Part shown: positions 17,465 through 28,400 of the stretch, in pieces | Layout of the letters: every line of letters starts with the position of its first letter | Numbering within the stretch: position 1 is the stretch's first letter | Origin: Bradyrhizobium sp. U87765 SZCCT0048 | GTDB taxonomy: Bacteria > Pseudomonadota > Alphaproteobacteria > Rhizobiales > Xanthobacteraceae | Assembly (NCBI RefSeq): GCF_018131225.1 | Contig: NZ_JAFCMM010000001.1 | Coordinates: forward strand, 2,942,501-2,996,071 | Length of the DNA stretch: 53,571 nt | Direction: 5' to 3' | Notes under the pieces: model-generated | What the model was told of the DNA's origin: nothing | The model's database searches: none | Seen by the model: only the letters and a program-made list of their open reading frames with translations | Position numbers and translations under genes: made by a program

Positions 17465-20227
17465 ATGAATATCGTTATTGTCGAGTCGCCCGCAAAGGCC
17501 AAGACGATCAATAAGTATTTGGGGTCGTCCTACGAGGTTCTGGCCTCGTTCGGCCATGTTCGCGACCTGCCGGCCAAGAATGGATCGGTGGATCCAGAGT
17601 CCAATTTCAAGATGATCTGGGAAGTCGACGCCAAGGCGGCCGGCCGGCTCAACGACATCGCCCGCGCCGTCAAGGGCGCCGACAAGCTCATCCTGGCGAC
17701 CGACCCTGATCGCGAGGGAGAAGCCATTTCCTGGCACGTCCTGGAGGTGCTCAAGGAAAAGCGCGCGCTCAAGGACCAGGAAATCGAGCGTGTGGTGTTC
17801 AACGCCATCACCAAGCAGGCCGTCACCGAGGCGATGAAGCATCCGCGCCAGATCGACGGCGCCCTGGTCGACGCCTACATGGCGCGCCGGGCGCTCGACT
17901 ACCTGGTCGGCTTCAACCTCTCCCCGGTGCTGTGGCGCAAGCTGCCCGGCGCCCGCTCCGCCGGCCGCGTGCAGTCGGTGGCGTTGCGCCTCGTCTGCGA
18001 CCGCGAGCTGGAGATCGAGAAGTTCGTCGCCCGCGAGTACTGGTCGCTGGTCGCGACGCTGTCGACGCCGCGCGGCGACAATTTCGAGGCTCGCCTCGTC
18101 GGCGCCGACGGCAAGAAGATCCAGCGCCTGGACATCGGCTCGGGCGCGGAAGCCGAAGACTTCAAGAAGGCGATCGAGGCGGCGAACTTCACCGTGTCCA
18201 CGGTGGAAGCCAAGCCCGCGCGCCGCAACCCCTACGCCCCGTTCACGACCTCGACGCTGCAGCAGGAAGCGAGCCGCAAGCTCGGCTTCGCGCCGGCGAT
18301 TACCATGCGCATCGCCCAGCGCCTCTATGAAGGCGTCAATCTCGGCGGCGAAACCACCGGCCTCATCACTTATATGCGTACCGACGGCGTGCAGATCGCC
18401 AACGAGGCGATCGTCCAGGCGCGCAAGGTGATCGGCGAGGACTACGGCCGCGAGTACGTGCCGGAGCAGCCGCGCCAGTACCAGACCAAGGCCAAGAACG
18501 CCCAGGAAGCGCACGAAGCCATCCGCCCGACCGACCTGTCGCGCCGTCCGCGCGACATGGCCAAGAAGCTCGATCCGGACCAGGCCAAGCTCTATGAGCT
18601 GATCTGGCTGCGCACCATCGCCAGCCAGATGGAATCGGCCGAGCTCGAGCGCACCACCGTCGACATCACCGCCAAGGCCGGCGCCCGCACGCTGGAGCTG
18701 CGCGCCACCGGCCAGGTGGTCAAGTTCGACGGCTTCCTCGCGCTCTATACCGAAGGCACCGACGACGCCGGCGACGACGACGACAGCCGCCGCCTGCCTG
18801 CCATGAGCGAGGGCGAAGCGCTCAAGCGCGAGGGCCTCGCGGTCAACCAGCATTTCACCGAGCCGCCGCCGCGCTTCTCCGAAGCCTCGCTGGTCAAGCG
18901 CATGGAAGAGCTCGGCATCGGCCGCCCCTCGACCTACGCCTCGATCATTCAGGTGCTCAAGGACCGCGGCTATGTGAAGCTCGACAAGAAGCGGCTGCAC
19001 GGCGAGGACAAGGGCCGCGTCGTGATCGCGTTCCTGGAAAACTTCTTCGCGCGCTATGTCGAGTTCGACTTTACCGCGAACCTCGAAGAGCAGCTCGACC
19101 GCATCTCCAACAACGAGATCTCCTGGCAGCAGGTCCTCAAGGACTTCTGGCAGGACTTCGTCGGCGCCATCAACGACATCAAGGACGTGCGCGTCTCGCA
19201 GGTGCTTGACGTGCTGGACGAGATGCTGGGTCCGCACATCTACACCCCGCGCGAGGACGGCGGCGATCCGCGCCAGTGCCCGACCTGCGGCACCGGCCGG
19301 CTCAACCTCAAGGCCGGCAAGTTCGGCGCCTTCGTCGGCTGCTCGAACTATCCGGAATGCCGCTACACCCGCCCGCTCGCCTCTGGCGGCGAAGGCGGCG
19401 GCGACCGCGTGCTCGGCCAGGATCCGGACACCGGCTTCGACGTCGCGGTGAAGTCGGGCCGGTTCGGACCCTACATCCAGCTCGGCGAGCAGAAGGACTA
19501 CGCCGAGGAGGAGAAGCCCAAGCGCGCCGGCATTCCCAAGGGCATGTCGCCGGGCGATGTCGAGCTCGAGCTCGCGCTCAAGCTGCTGGCGCTGCCACGC
19601 CAGGTCGGCATCCATCCCGAGGATGGCGAGCCGATCAAGGCCGGCATCGGCCGCTTCGGTCCCTACGTCCAGCACAACAAGACCTATGCCAGCCTCGAGG
19701 CCGGCGACGACGTCTACACCATCGGCCTCAACCGGGCGGTGGCGCTGATCGCCGACAAGATCGCCAAGGGCCCGAGCAAGCGCCGGTTCGGCGCCGATCC
19801 CGGCAAGCCCGTGGGCGAGCATCCCGAGCACGGCACCATCAGCCTCAAGAGCGGCCGCTATGGTGCCTATGTGACCGCTGCCGGCATCAACGCCACCATC
19901 CCGTCCGACAAGGCGCCGGACGCGCTGACGCTGGCCGAGGCCATCGCGCTCATCGACGAGCGCGCGGCCAAGGGTGGCGGCAAGAGCGGCGGCAAGAAGG
20001 CCGCGCCGAAGAAGGCCGCCAAGGCCAAGGCCCCGGCCAAGGGCAAGACCGCCAAGGCCGCCGACGGCGAGGACGGCAAGCCGGCCGCCAAGGGCAAGTC
20101 CACGGCCAAGCCGGCGGCCAAATCCGCCGCCAAGACGGCCAAGCCCCGCACCGCTGCGGCGCCGAAGGCGGTCAAGGCGCCGGCCAAACCCATTGCAAAG
20201 AAAGCCGCGGGAAAAGCCCGCGGATGA
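17465..20227 (+). CDS. topA: DNA topoisomerase I
   Basis: The 920-residue type IA topoisomerase relaxes negative supercoils. The TOPRIM domain holds Glu8 (VIVESPAKAKT) and the acidic triad Asp80-Asp82-Glu84 in TDPDREGE. The active-site tyrosine is Tyr303 in GLITYMRTDG. A four-cysteine zinc ribbon, CPTCG to CSNYPEC, lies near 610, followed by further topoisomerase C-terminal repeats (about 650-835) with the FGPY pattern. The last 75 or so residues are a Lys/Ala/Pro-rich tail like histone H1, common in alphaproteobacterial TopA and probably a DNA-binding extension. The ATG at 17465 begins the family N-terminus MNIVIVESPAKAKTINKYLG. rnr follows 38 bases after the stop. Confidence 0.97.
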   Translation: MNIVIVESPAKAKTINKYLGSSYEVLASFGHVRDLPAKNGSVDPESNFKMIWEVDAKAAGRLNDIARAVKGADKLILATDPDREGEAISWHVLEVLKEKRALKDQEIERVVFNAITKQAVTEAMKHPRQIDGALVDAYMARRALDYLVGFNLSPVLWRKLPGARSAGRVQSVALRLVCDRELEIEKFVAREYWSLVATLSTPRGDNFEARLVGADGKKIQRLDIGSGAEAEDFKKAIEAANFTVSTVEAKPARRNPYAPFTTSTLQQEASRKLGFAPAITMRIAQRLYEGVNLGGETTGLITYMRTDGVQIANEAIVQARKVIGEDYGREYVPEQPRQYQTKAKNAQEAHEAIRPTDLSRRPRDMAKKLDPDQAKLYELIWLRTIASQMESAELERTTVDITAKAGARTLELRATGQVVKFDGFLALYTEGTDDAGDDDDSRRLPAMSEGEALKREGLAVNQHFTEPPPRFSEASLVKRMEELGIGRPSTYASIIQVLKDRGYVKLDKKRLHGEDKGRVVIAFLENFFARYVEFDFTANLEEQLDRISNNEISWQQVLKDFWQDFVGAINDIKDVRVSQVLDVLDEMLGPHIYTPREDGGDPRQCPTCGTGRLNLKAGKFGAFVGCSNYPECRYTRPLASGGEGGGDRVLGQDPDTGFDVAVKSGRFGPYIQLGEQKDYAEEEKPKRAGIPKGMSPGDVELELALKLLALPRQVGIHPEDGEPIKAGIGRFGPYVQHNKTYASLEAGDDVYTIGLNRAVALIADKIAKGPSKRRFGADPGKPVGEHPEHGTISLKSGRYGAYVTAAGINATIPSDKAPDALTLAEAIALIDERAAKGGGKSGGKKAAPKKAAKAKAPAKGKTAKAADGEDGKPAAKGKSTAKPAAKSAAKTAKPRTAAAPKAVKAPAKPIAKKAAGKARG

Positions 20228-20264
20228 GGCATGATCCGAAAATCGGGGAATCGGTTTTCGGCGC

Positions 20265-22643
20265 ATGTCCAAAGCAACGAAAGACAAGACCTCATTGAAG
20301 AAGACCCCTCGCGCGCACGATGCGTTCCCTGACCGGGACAGCATCGTCGCGTTCATTCGCGCCCAGCCCGGCAAGGTCGGGACGCGCGAAATCGCCCGCG
20401 AATTCGGGCTCAAGAATGCCGCCCGCGTCGAGCTCAAGCGCATCCTGCGCGAACTCCGCGAGACCGGCGTCATCGCCAGGAAGGGCAAGGCCCTGCACGA
20501 GACGGCGACGCTGCCGCCGACCATCGTGGCCGACGTCACCGGCAAGGACGAGGACGGCGAGCTGCTCGCCGTACCCGCCGAATGGAGCGAGGACGGCGAA
20601 CCGCCGAAAATCCGTCTCTACCTGCCCCGGCGGCCCCAGCCGGGCACCGCGGCCGCCGTCGGCGACCGCGCCCTGCTGCGCATCGATCGCATCGAGGGCG
20701 ACGACGTCGCCGCCTATCGCGGCCGCGTCATCAAGATCCTCGACCAGGCGCGCAACCGCGTGCTCGGCATCTACCGCGCCCTGCCCCATGGCGGCGGCCG
20801 GTTGATTCCTGTCGACAAGAAGCAGGCCGGCCGCGAGCTGTCGATCGCCGAGGCCGACAGCGCCGGCGCCAGGGATGGCGACCTCGTCAGCGTCGACCTG
20901 CTGCGCAGCCGCGGCTATGGCCTGCCCGCGGGCCGGGTCAAGGAGCGGCTGGGCTCGCTGAGCACCGAGAAGGCCGTCAGCCTGATCGCGATCCATGCCC
21001 ACGAGATTCCGCTGGAATTTCCGAGGCCCGTGCTGGACGAAGCCGAGGCCGCGCGCCCTGCGACGCTGGAAGGCCGCGAGGACTGGCGCGACATCGCGCT
21101 GGTCACCATCGATCCGCCCGACGCCAAGGACCATGACGACGCCGTGCACGCGATACCGGATCCCGATCCGGCCAACCGCGGCGGCTTCATCGTCCATGTC
21201 GCCATCGCCGACGTCGCGTTCTACGTGCGGCCGGGCTCTGCGCTCGACCGCGAAGCGCTCAAGCGCGGCAACTCGGTGTACTTCCCCGATCGCGTCGTGC
21301 CGATGCTGCCCGAGCGCATCTCCAACGACCTGTGCTCGCTGAAGCCATCCGAGCCGCGCGGCGCCCTCGCGGTACGCATGGTGATCGGCCCCGACGGCCG
21401 CAAGATCTCGCACACCTTCCACCGCGTGCTGATGCGCTCGGCGGCGAAGCTGAACTATGCACAGGCCCAGGCGGCGATCGACGGCCGGCCCGACGACATC
21501 ACCGGCCCGCTGCTCAAGACCATCCTCGAGCCACTCTATGCCGCCTATGCCTGCGTCAAGCAGGCCCGCGACGCGCGCGACCCGCTCGATCTCGACCTGC
21601 CGGAACGCAAGATCCTGCTGAAGGCCGACGGCACCGTCGACCGTGTCGTGGTGCCCGAGCGCCTCGACGCCCACCGCCTGATCGAGGAATTCATGATCCT
21701 CGCCAACGTCGCCGCCGCGGAGACGCTGGAGAAGAAGTCGCTGCCGCTGATCTACCGCGTGCACGACCAGCCGACGGCGGAGAAGGTCCACAATCTTCAG
21801 GAATTCCTCAAGACACTGGACATGAACTTCGCCAAGAGCGGCGCGCTGCGTCCCGAAATGTTCAACCGCGTGCTGGCGCAGGTCAAGGGACACGACGCCG
21901 AACCGCTGGTCAACGAAGTGGTGCTGCGGTCGCAGTCGCAAGCCGAATATGCGTCGGAGAACTACGGCCATTTCGGCCTGAACCTGCGCCGCTACGCGCA
22001 CTTCACCTCGCCGATCCGCCGCTACGCCGACCTCGTCGTGCACCGCGGCCTGATCCGCGCGCTCGGCCTCGGCGCCGGCGCCCTGCCCGATAACGAAACC
22101 GTCGAGACCCTCAACGAGATCGCCGCCAGCATCTCGCTGACCGAACGGCGCGCGATGAAGGCCGAGCGCGAGACCGCCGACCGCCTGATCGCACACTTCC
22201 TCGCCGACCGCGTCGGCGCGACCTTTACGGGGCGGATCTCCGGCGTCACGCGCGCCGGGCTGTTCGTCAAGCTGACCGACACCGGCGCCGACGGCCTCAT
22301 TCCAATCCGCACGCTCGGCACCGAGTTCTACAACTATGACGAGGCCCGCCACGCGCTGATCGGCTCGCGCAGCGGAACCATGCATCGCCTCGGCGATGTC
22401 GTCGAGGTGCGCCTCGTCGAAGCCGCACCGGTCGCCGGTGCATTGCGCTTCGAGCTGCTGTCCGAAGGCACCACAGCGAGGAGCCGCCGCCGGCCGGAAC
22501 GCGGCCGGGCGCCCGACGCCCGCCCTGCCGAGTTCCGCAAGGCGGCCGGCCACAACGACAAAACCGACCGCAAGCGCAAGCCGAAGAGCAAGGCCGGCAA
22601 GCATACTGCGCGCAAGGGCAAGCCAAAGAAGGGCAAGCGATGA
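20265..22643 (+). CDS. rnr: ribonuclease R
   Basis: The 792-residue exoribonuclease has an N-terminal winged-helix segment (about 25-80), cold-shock-like domains, the RNB catalytic domain beginning with the metal-binding IDPPDAKDHDD (282-292), the conserved YAHFTSPIRRYADLVVHR stretch, an S1 domain (about 645-720) and a very basic tail rich in Lys and Arg. RNase R degrades structured RNA 3' to 5' and takes part in rRNA quality control and tmRNA processing. The start lies in a lysine-rich N-terminus, MSKATKDKTSLKK. It follows topA closely, and its stop overlaps the DUF983 gene by 4 bases (ATGA), which supports one transcript from topA on. Confidence 0.96.
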   Translation: MSKATKDKTSLKKTPRAHDAFPDRDSIVAFIRAQPGKVGTREIAREFGLKNAARVELKRILRELRETGVIARKGKALHETATLPPTIVADVTGKDEDGELLAVPAEWSEDGEPPKIRLYLPRRPQPGTAAAVGDRALLRIDRIEGDDVAAYRGRVIKILDQARNRVLGIYRALPHGGGRLIPVDKKQAGRELSIAEADSAGARDGDLVSVDLLRSRGYGLPAGRVKERLGSLSTEKAVSLIAIHAHEIPLEFPRPVLDEAEAARPATLEGREDWRDIALVTIDPPDAKDHDDAVHAIPDPDPANRGGFIVHVAIADVAFYVRPGSALDREALKRGNSVYFPDRVVPMLPERISNDLCSLKPSEPRGALAVRMVIGPDGRKISHTFHRVLMRSAAKLNYAQAQAAIDGRPDDITGPLLKTILEPLYAAYACVKQARDARDPLDLDLPERKILLKADGTVDRVVVPERLDAHRLIEEFMILANVAAAETLEKKSLPLIYRVHDQPTAEKVHNLQEFLKTLDMNFAKSGALRPEMFNRVLAQVKGHDAEPLVNEVVLRSQSQAEYASENYGHFGLNLRRYAHFTSPIRRYADLVVHRGLIRALGLGAGALPDNETVETLNEIAASISLTERRAMKAERETADRLIAHFLADRVGATFTGRISGVTRAGLFVKLTDTGADGLIPIRTLGTEFYNYDEARHALIGSRSGTMHRLGDVVEVRLVEAAPVAGALRFELLSEGTTARSRRRPERGRAPDARPAEFRKAAGHNDKTDRKRKPKSKAGKHTARKGKPKKGKR

Positions 22644-23080
22644 CACCGGACCCGCTGTCCACCTGGACCCCGAAAGACGCCGAGCCTCCCAGGCGCGACG
22701 CCTGGCTCGCAATCAAGCGCGGCTTCCGCTGCCGCTGCCCGCGCTGCGGCGAAGGCAAGGTGTTCCGCGCCTTCCTCAAGGTCGCCGACCGCTGCTCGGT
22801 GTGCGGCCAGGACTTCAGCCATCATCGCGCCGACGACTTGCCGGCCTATCTCGTGATCGTCATCGTCGGCCACATCGTGGTGCCGCTGGCACTGTGGATC
22901 GAGACCGACTATGCGCCGCCGGTGGCGCTGCAGCTCGCGATCTATCTGCCATTGACGGTGATCGCCTCGCTTGCTCTGCTGCAGCCGGTCAAGGGCGCGG
23001 TGGTGGCGCTGCAATGGGCGTTCCGGATGCACGGCTTCGACGACGAGGCCAAGCCGGACGCTTCCGCCTCGCAGAATTAG
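22640..23080 (+). CDS. DUF983 family membrane protein
   Basis: The 146-residue product has two CxxC pairs, Cys33/Cys36 (CPRCGEGKVF) and Cys52/Cys55 (CSVCG), typical of DUF983 and likely to bind zinc. They are followed by the conserved HHRADDLPAYLVIVIVGH stretch and two or three membrane segments (about 66-90 and 95-120). The function is unknown; the family is widespread in alphaproteobacteria. It overlaps the rnr stop by 4 bases and is followed, 71 bases on, by a NUDIX hydrolase, so it belongs to the topA-rnr series. Confidence 0.9.
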   Translation: MTPDPLSTWTPKDAEPPRRDAWLAIKRGFRCRCPRCGEGKVFRAFLKVADRCSVCGQDFSHHRADDLPAYLVIVIVGHIVVPLALWIETDYAPPVALQLAIYLPLTVIASLALLQPVKGAVVALQWAFRMHGFDDEAKPDASASQN

Positions 23081-23151
23081 CGATCGCCGGCATGCCCGAG
23101 GACGGCAATTCAAAAAAGACAACACTTCAAGAACAACACGCAGGATCCGGG

Positions 23152-23904
23152 ATGAACGCGCCACTGGCTTTTCCGAACAACAAGGACAAGGAAGACGACA
23201 GCCATCCCTATGTCCGCCCCAAGGATGCCGCGACGCTGATCCTGATCGATCGCAGCGGCAGCCGGCCGAAGGTGCTGGTCGGCAAACGCCACGACAAGGT
23301 GGTGTTCATGCCGGGCAAGTACGTGTTTCCCGGCGGCCGCGTCGACAAGACCGACAACCGCGTGCCGGTGGCCGCGCCGATCCCGCCCGCGCTCGAAGCA
23401 AGCCTGTTGCGCGGCCGGCCGAAGACCGAGCCGTCGCGCGCCCGCTCGCTCGCCGTCACCGCGATCCGCGAAGCCTGCGAGGAGACCGGCCTTTGCCTCG
23501 GCCGCAAGGTCGACGACAGCCGCGCCGTCAAACTCGACGGCGTGTGGAAGTCGTTCACCGACAACGGCCTGCTGCCCGATCCGTCGGGCCTGTTCCTGAT
23601 CGCCCGGGCCATCACCCCGCCGGGACGCGTGCGGCGCTTCGACACCCGCTTCTTCTCGGCCGAGGCCTCCGCCATCACCCATCGCATTCCCGGCGTCGTG
23701 CATGCCGACGCCGAGCTCGTCGAGCTGGTATGGGTGGAGATCGGGTCGGAGCCGCTGGCGGATGCGCACAACATGACCAAGGCGGTTCTGCGCCAGCTCG
23801 AGATTCGCCTCGCCAATGGCCCGCTGCGCCACGACGCACCGATCCCGTTCTTCCACTGGTACGACGGCGCCATGCGCATGGACACGCTGACCGCGACGCT
23901 CTGA
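23152..23904 (+). CDS. NUDIX hydrolase
   Basis: The 250-residue product contains the NUDIX catalytic helix as REACEETG (106-113), preceded by the FPGGRVD strand-loop at 59-65. Between the two is an insertion of about 40 residues, as in the larger NUDIX subgroup related to mammalian NUDT19. It would hydrolyse a nucleoside-diphosphate-linked substrate, possibly an acyl-CoA or a nucleotide sugar; the exact substrate is unknown. The ATG at 23152 with AGGA 8 bases before is preferred. An in-frame ATG at 23092 would add 20 residues without a good ribosome-binding site. It closes the topA-rnr-DUF983 series. Confidence 0.86.
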   Translation: MNAPLAFPNNKDKEDDSHPYVRPKDAATLILIDRSGSRPKVLVGKRHDKVVFMPGKYVFPGGRVDKTDNRVPVAAPIPPALEASLLRGRPKTEPSRARSLAVTAIREACEETGLCLGRKVDDSRAVKLDGVWKSFTDNGLLPDPSGLFLIARAITPPGRVRRFDTRFFSAEASAITHRIPGVVHADAELVELVWVEIGSEPLADAHNMTKAVLRQLEIRLANGPLRHDAPIPFFHWYDGAMRMDTLTATL

Positions 23905-24044
23905 CACCCTCGCCTTTCGGCGCGATGAAAAAGCCTCGTGCAACCCTGCATCGCGATGCCGGGGCACACCCTTGCGCGCAACCGCCGACGGCATAGATCA
24001 GTTCCCATCGTCACTGAGGTGATCATTTCGCGGGGGAATTCTGG

Positions 24045-25370
24045 ATGGCCGGCCAACGTCAACTGCACCTCGGCGCGTTCATGCGCCCGATCAGCATTCA
24101 CACCGGCGCCTGGCGCTATCCTGGCGCGTTTCCCGACGCGAATTTCAACCTTTCGCACATCAAACGTTTCATCCAGACGCTCGAGCGTGGAAAATTCGAT
24201 GCGTTCTTCATGGCCGACCATCTGGCCGTGCTCAACATGCCGATCAACGCGCTCAAGCGCAGCCACACGGTGACGTCGTTCGAACCGTTCACCTTGCTCT
24301 CGGCACTGTCGGGCGCGACCGAGCGCATCGGCCTCGTCGCCACAGCATCAACAACATTTGACGAGCCCTATCACATCGCCCGGCGCTTCGCCTCGCTCGA
24401 CCATATCAGTGGCGGCCGCGCCGGCTGGAATATCGTCACCACCTCCAATCCTGACGCCGCGCTGAACTTCGGCCTCGACGACCACATGGAGCATGACGAG
24501 CGCTACCGCCGCGCCCGCGAGTTCTACGATGTCGTCACCGGCCTGTGGGATTCCTTCGCCGACGATGCCTTCGTCCGCGACGTCGAGAGCGGCATCTACG
24601 TTGATCCACAGCGCATGCATGTCCTCAATCACAAGGGCAAGTATCTGTCAGTGCGCGGTCCGCTCAACATCGCGCGCCCGGTGCAGGGCTGGCCAGTGAT
24701 CGTGCAGGCCGGCGCATCGGAAGCCGGCAGGCAGCTCGCCGCCGAGACCGCGGAAGTGATCTTCGGCGCTTCCGCCAACATTGCCGCCGGCCAGCAGTTC
24801 TACGCCGACGTCAAGGGCCGCCTCGACAAGCTCGGCCGCGACCGCGACCATCTCAAGATCCTGCCCGGCGCCTTCGTGCTGGTCGCCGACAGCGACGAGG
24901 AGGCGCGTGAAAGGCTCGCCCTGCTCGACAGCAGGGTGCACTACGATTCCGGCATCGCCTCGCTGTCGATCGCACTGGGGCACGACGCCTCGGGCTTCGA
25001 TCCCGACGGCCCGCTGCCCGAGATTCCGGAGACCAACGCCAGCCAGAGCGGCCGCGCCCGCGTCGTCGAGGCAGCGCGGCGCGACAATCTCACGGTGCGC
25101 CAGCTAGCCCGCCGGCTCGGCGGCTATTCCGGCCTGAAGTTCATCGGCACGCCGAAGACCATTGCCGACCAGATGGAGGAATGGCTGGTGAGCGAAGCCA
25201 GCGACGGCTTCAACATCATGTTCCCCTACCTGCCGGAAGGCCTCGACGACTTCGTCAATCGCGTCGTGCCGGAACTGCAGCGCCGCGGCATCTTCCGCCG
25301 CGACTACGAGGGCGCGACGCTGCGCGAGCATCTCGGCCTGCCGCGGCCGAAGAACCGCTTTTTCGACTGA
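24045..25370 (+). CDS. LLM-class flavin-dependent monooxygenase (NtaA/SnaA/DszA-like)
   Basis: The 441-residue product matches the bacterial luciferase-like monooxygenases of the NtaA/SnaA/SoxA(DszA) group. Features are the N-terminal HLGAFMRPISIHTGAWRYP, the FDAFFMADHLAV strand, the HISGGRAGWNIVTTSNP phosphate-binding loop, the VQAGASEAGRQLAA stretch and the SDGFNIMFPYLP C-terminal strand. Such enzymes use reduced FMN from a separate reductase to oxidise sulfonates, sulfones, aminopolycarboxylates or long-chain substrates. No flavin reductase or ABC importer is next to it, so the substrate is open. The ATG has GGGGG about 8 bases upstream. It lies alone between the conserved NUDIX gene and the haemagglutinin locus, with a strong shared terminator downstream. 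Confidence 0.92.
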   Translation: MAGQRQLHLGAFMRPISIHTGAWRYPGAFPDANFNLSHIKRFIQTLERGKFDAFFMADHLAVLNMPINALKRSHTVTSFEPFTLLSALSGATERIGLVATASTTFDEPYHIARRFASLDHISGGRAGWNIVTTSNPDAALNFGLDDHMEHDERYRRAREFYDVVTGLWDSFADDAFVRDVESGIYVDPQRMHVLNHKGKYLSVRGPLNIARPVQGWPVIVQAGASEAGRQLAAETAEVIFGASANIAAGQQFYADVKGRLDKLGRDRDHLKILPGAFVLVADSDEEARERLALLDSRVHYDSGIASLSIALGHDASGFDPDGPLPEIPETNASQSGRARVVEAARRDNLTVRQLARRLGGYSGLKFIGTPKTIADQMEEWLVSEASDGFNIMFPYLPEGLDDFVNRVVPELQRRGIFRRDYEGATLREHLGLPRPKNRFFD

Positions 25371-25426
25371 TCGTCAGCCGGCGTTGCTGCCGGTCAGCCG
25401 AACACCATCCCTCGACGACGCTCCAA

Positions 25427-25453
25427 AGGGCCGGACGCAGCACGTCCGGCCCT
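25427..25453. terminator. bidirectional hairpin terminator between convergent genes
   Basis: AGGGCCGGACG at 25427-25437 and CGTCCGGCCCT at 25443-25453 form a perfect 11-bp GC-rich stem with a 5-base loop. It sits in the 96-base gap between the convergent monooxygenase and haemagglutinin genes and can serve both. T-richness on either side is weak. Confidence 0.7.
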
Positions 25454-25466
25454 GCGTCTTGATCGA

Positions 25467-28400
25467 TCAGCGCGCGGCGAGGTTGCGCCGCTCCTCCTCC
25501 GTCAGCGCCTCCTGCTGGATCGGTGACAGCGTACCGTTGCCGACCAGCTGCAGCACGCTGTTGGTGTTGTAGCTCTGGTCGCGCGAACGCTTCCGATCAT
25601 CGTCATCGCGCTTCGGCGACGCCGATCCGTCACCGCCGCCATAGCCCAGCACCTCGACCATGATGATCGATGGCTGGCCATCGTTGCGCGGCGGCGGCGC
25701 CGCCGCCTGCTGGGTTGCAGCCGTCGTATTGGAAGCTGCCGTCAGCGCCGCGGTCGGCGGTCCCTGAACGGTGGCGACCCCGGTAACCGTCCCCTGCCCG
25801 CTGATGTTGGCGGCATTCAGCACCTGCAGCGCAGCGAGGTTGAGATTGCCGGAGAAGCGGACACCCGCCTCGCCGAGGTCGATGGTGCCGAGCGGCGCCA
25901 CCAGATCGATATTGCCGCGGGACACCTGCGGCAGCGGCTGCAGCGTCGCGAACCCGGCGCCGGATGCCGGCGCCGTCGGCGCCAGCGTCACATTGCCATA
26001 GCCGTCGTAGACGCGCTTCGGCGGCGAGAAGATCGTCGTCGTCTTCGAGCCGCGGCCGGCGTTGATGTCGCCGGTCGCCGACCACACCAGGATGTCACCG
26101 CCGAACGTGGTCATGACACGGCTCTGTCCGAGCAGCACGCTGCCGAGCGAGTAGATGTCGATGCTGCCCGCGCCTTGGGTGATGAGGCCGGCCTTGGCGC
26201 CGGGCGTGACGCCTTCCACGCCGACGAGCGTCTGCCCGCCCGGCGCCAGGATCTGGATGTCCCCGCCGAACTCCGTCCGGATGCCGGCATCGGCGAGGAA
26301 TGTCCCGCCCGAACCGTTGGGTGCCAGACCGCTGAACATCGTGATGCCACCGGCGTAGGTGATCGGCTTGCCTTGGCCGTCGACACTCGGGAACAGCGTT
26401 GCAATGGCCTCACGGCCGCGGAGATAGCTGCCGTAGCGCTTGCTCGTCGGGTCGTTGTATTCGCGACCGCTGGCGGTCAGCTCGGCGTAATAGACCTGCC
26501 GGACGAATACACCTTGCTGCTCCGCCGGGAGGGCCAGGAAATAGCTCAGCGCGTCAGCTGCTGTTCCCTTGTAACCGAAGCGCTGCTGCAGCCACGTCAG
26601 CAACTCCTGGTCGTAGGCGTGCACCACCTTGCCGCTGCCGGCGAGCGCCGTGCCATCGCCGGGCAACTGATTGGCTGCATTGAAGTACAATTTTGCGAAG
26701 GCGGCATAATCAGGACCGTTGGCGCCGGCGCCGACGACTGTCGTGATGCCCGCACCGTTGGACTTGCTCAGCGAGCTGTTGAGCAGGTCGCCGACGCTCG
26801 CCAGCGTGCCGTAATATCCCTGATACAGGTTGCGGCCCGCTTCCACATCGAGCAATCCCGGACCGGCGATCGTCACCGACTGATAGATGATGTCGCGCCC
26901 GGCCCGGATCAGCGAAATGTCGTTCGGTCCGACGTTGAAGAACACATCCGGCGTCGTCCCTGTGCCCACGATGTCGCGCCCCGCGATCATCTGGAACGGC
27001 TTGGCGACCGTGTACCATGTCGTCAGCGCCGGCCTGAAGTCGAGCGTCGGGAAGTTCTGCAAGGCCTGGCCAACAATCAGGTCGACGATATCGACACCGG
27101 CGTAGATCAGCGCCGGCCGCGTGTCACCGGCATGCAGGTTGGTCGCGGTATCCGGCCCGAACGCGATCGGGCTGGTCCCGGTCATGGCATAGCCCGAGTC
27201 CGGACTGGCGTTGGTCGTGCCCGCGGCCACATTGCCAAAGGTCTGGGCAAAAACCGGATGGAACGGGGTGGCCACGCTGCTCATCGCCGCACCGGACATG
27301 GCCACGACCTGGGTCGAGCCATAGATCGAGCCGGCCGCCAGCAATTCGAGCTGGCCGAACGGCGACGGCATCAGCTCGATGGCCGGGAAGGAGAGCCCGG
27401 ACCAGGGCTCTGCGAAGCGGATATTGCCATTGGCAGCCGCCACGATCAGCGTGCCGGGATAGAAGCCATTGCCGTTCTGCGTGGCGCCCTGCCCCGCATT
27501 GTTGACGTTCAAGGGCGCGACGTCGCCGCCAGCCGCGTACAGGCTGATCGACGTCGCGGGGGTCCACAAGGCAAAGCTCGAAGCCCCCCCGCCGGCATAG
27601 AACGTCCCGTTCGCGCTGAGCGTGTAGGGCGTGCCGTTCTGGTCGACCGGCACGCCCATGCCGGCATCCGCAGCACCGCCGAGAACGAGATCCCCGCGGG
27701 TGACGATACTGACGTTGCCGTCGCCCGGCGTCACCATCGGACCAGGCGTTTTGAGCGAACGTCTGAACGTGTTGGCGTCGAGCGCGCGCGGATCCAGCGA
27801 CGAGAAATAGGCGCCGCTGGTGGCTTGAGCGAGCGCGCCGACCGCACCCGCAGTGATCGTGATGTTGCCGCGCAAATCGGCGATCGATCCGAAATAGTCG
27901 GCCCGCAGACCCGACGGGCCGGTGGGAATGACTGGATTGAGCACGCCACCGATCTTCACGACGAGATCGCCGCCGCCGGTCTGCACCAGCGTTCCATCCG
28001 ACAGCACGCGTCCGGTGGACGCGACGGCGAGATCGAGGCCAGTCGAACCGTTGACGCTATTGAGGTTCAGCACCCCCGCGTTTCGCCCCGCGATAACCGT
28101 CAGGTTGCCGCCGCCGAGCGTACCGATGCCCTGGAAGCCGACCACGCTGGCGTCCGGGGACGTCGCACTGCCGTTTGTCGCGGCATAGGTGCCGAAATTG
28201 ATCCACCACGACGTCGGCTGCGTGGCGAAGCCGCCACCGCCCTGCCGCCACAGCCAGTTGCCAGTTCGGTCGGTGTCGGCCCAGCGGATGGTGTTATCGG
28301 AGACCGCGATGTTGCCGGTGACGTCGCCCTGGGCGGAGACCAGCACGTCGCCGCCATGCTCGGGATACCAGGCTTGATATGCGGCCTGTGCGACTGCCGC

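Noticed and set aside
17249..20545. 1098-codon open frame on the minus strand opposite topA
   Set aside because: Low-complexity Leu/Gly/Arg/Val sequence without motifs, entirely antisense to a textbook topA gene.
20292..22712. 806-codon open frame on the minus strand opposite rnr
   Set aside because: No recognisable domain and antisense to a complete rnr gene.
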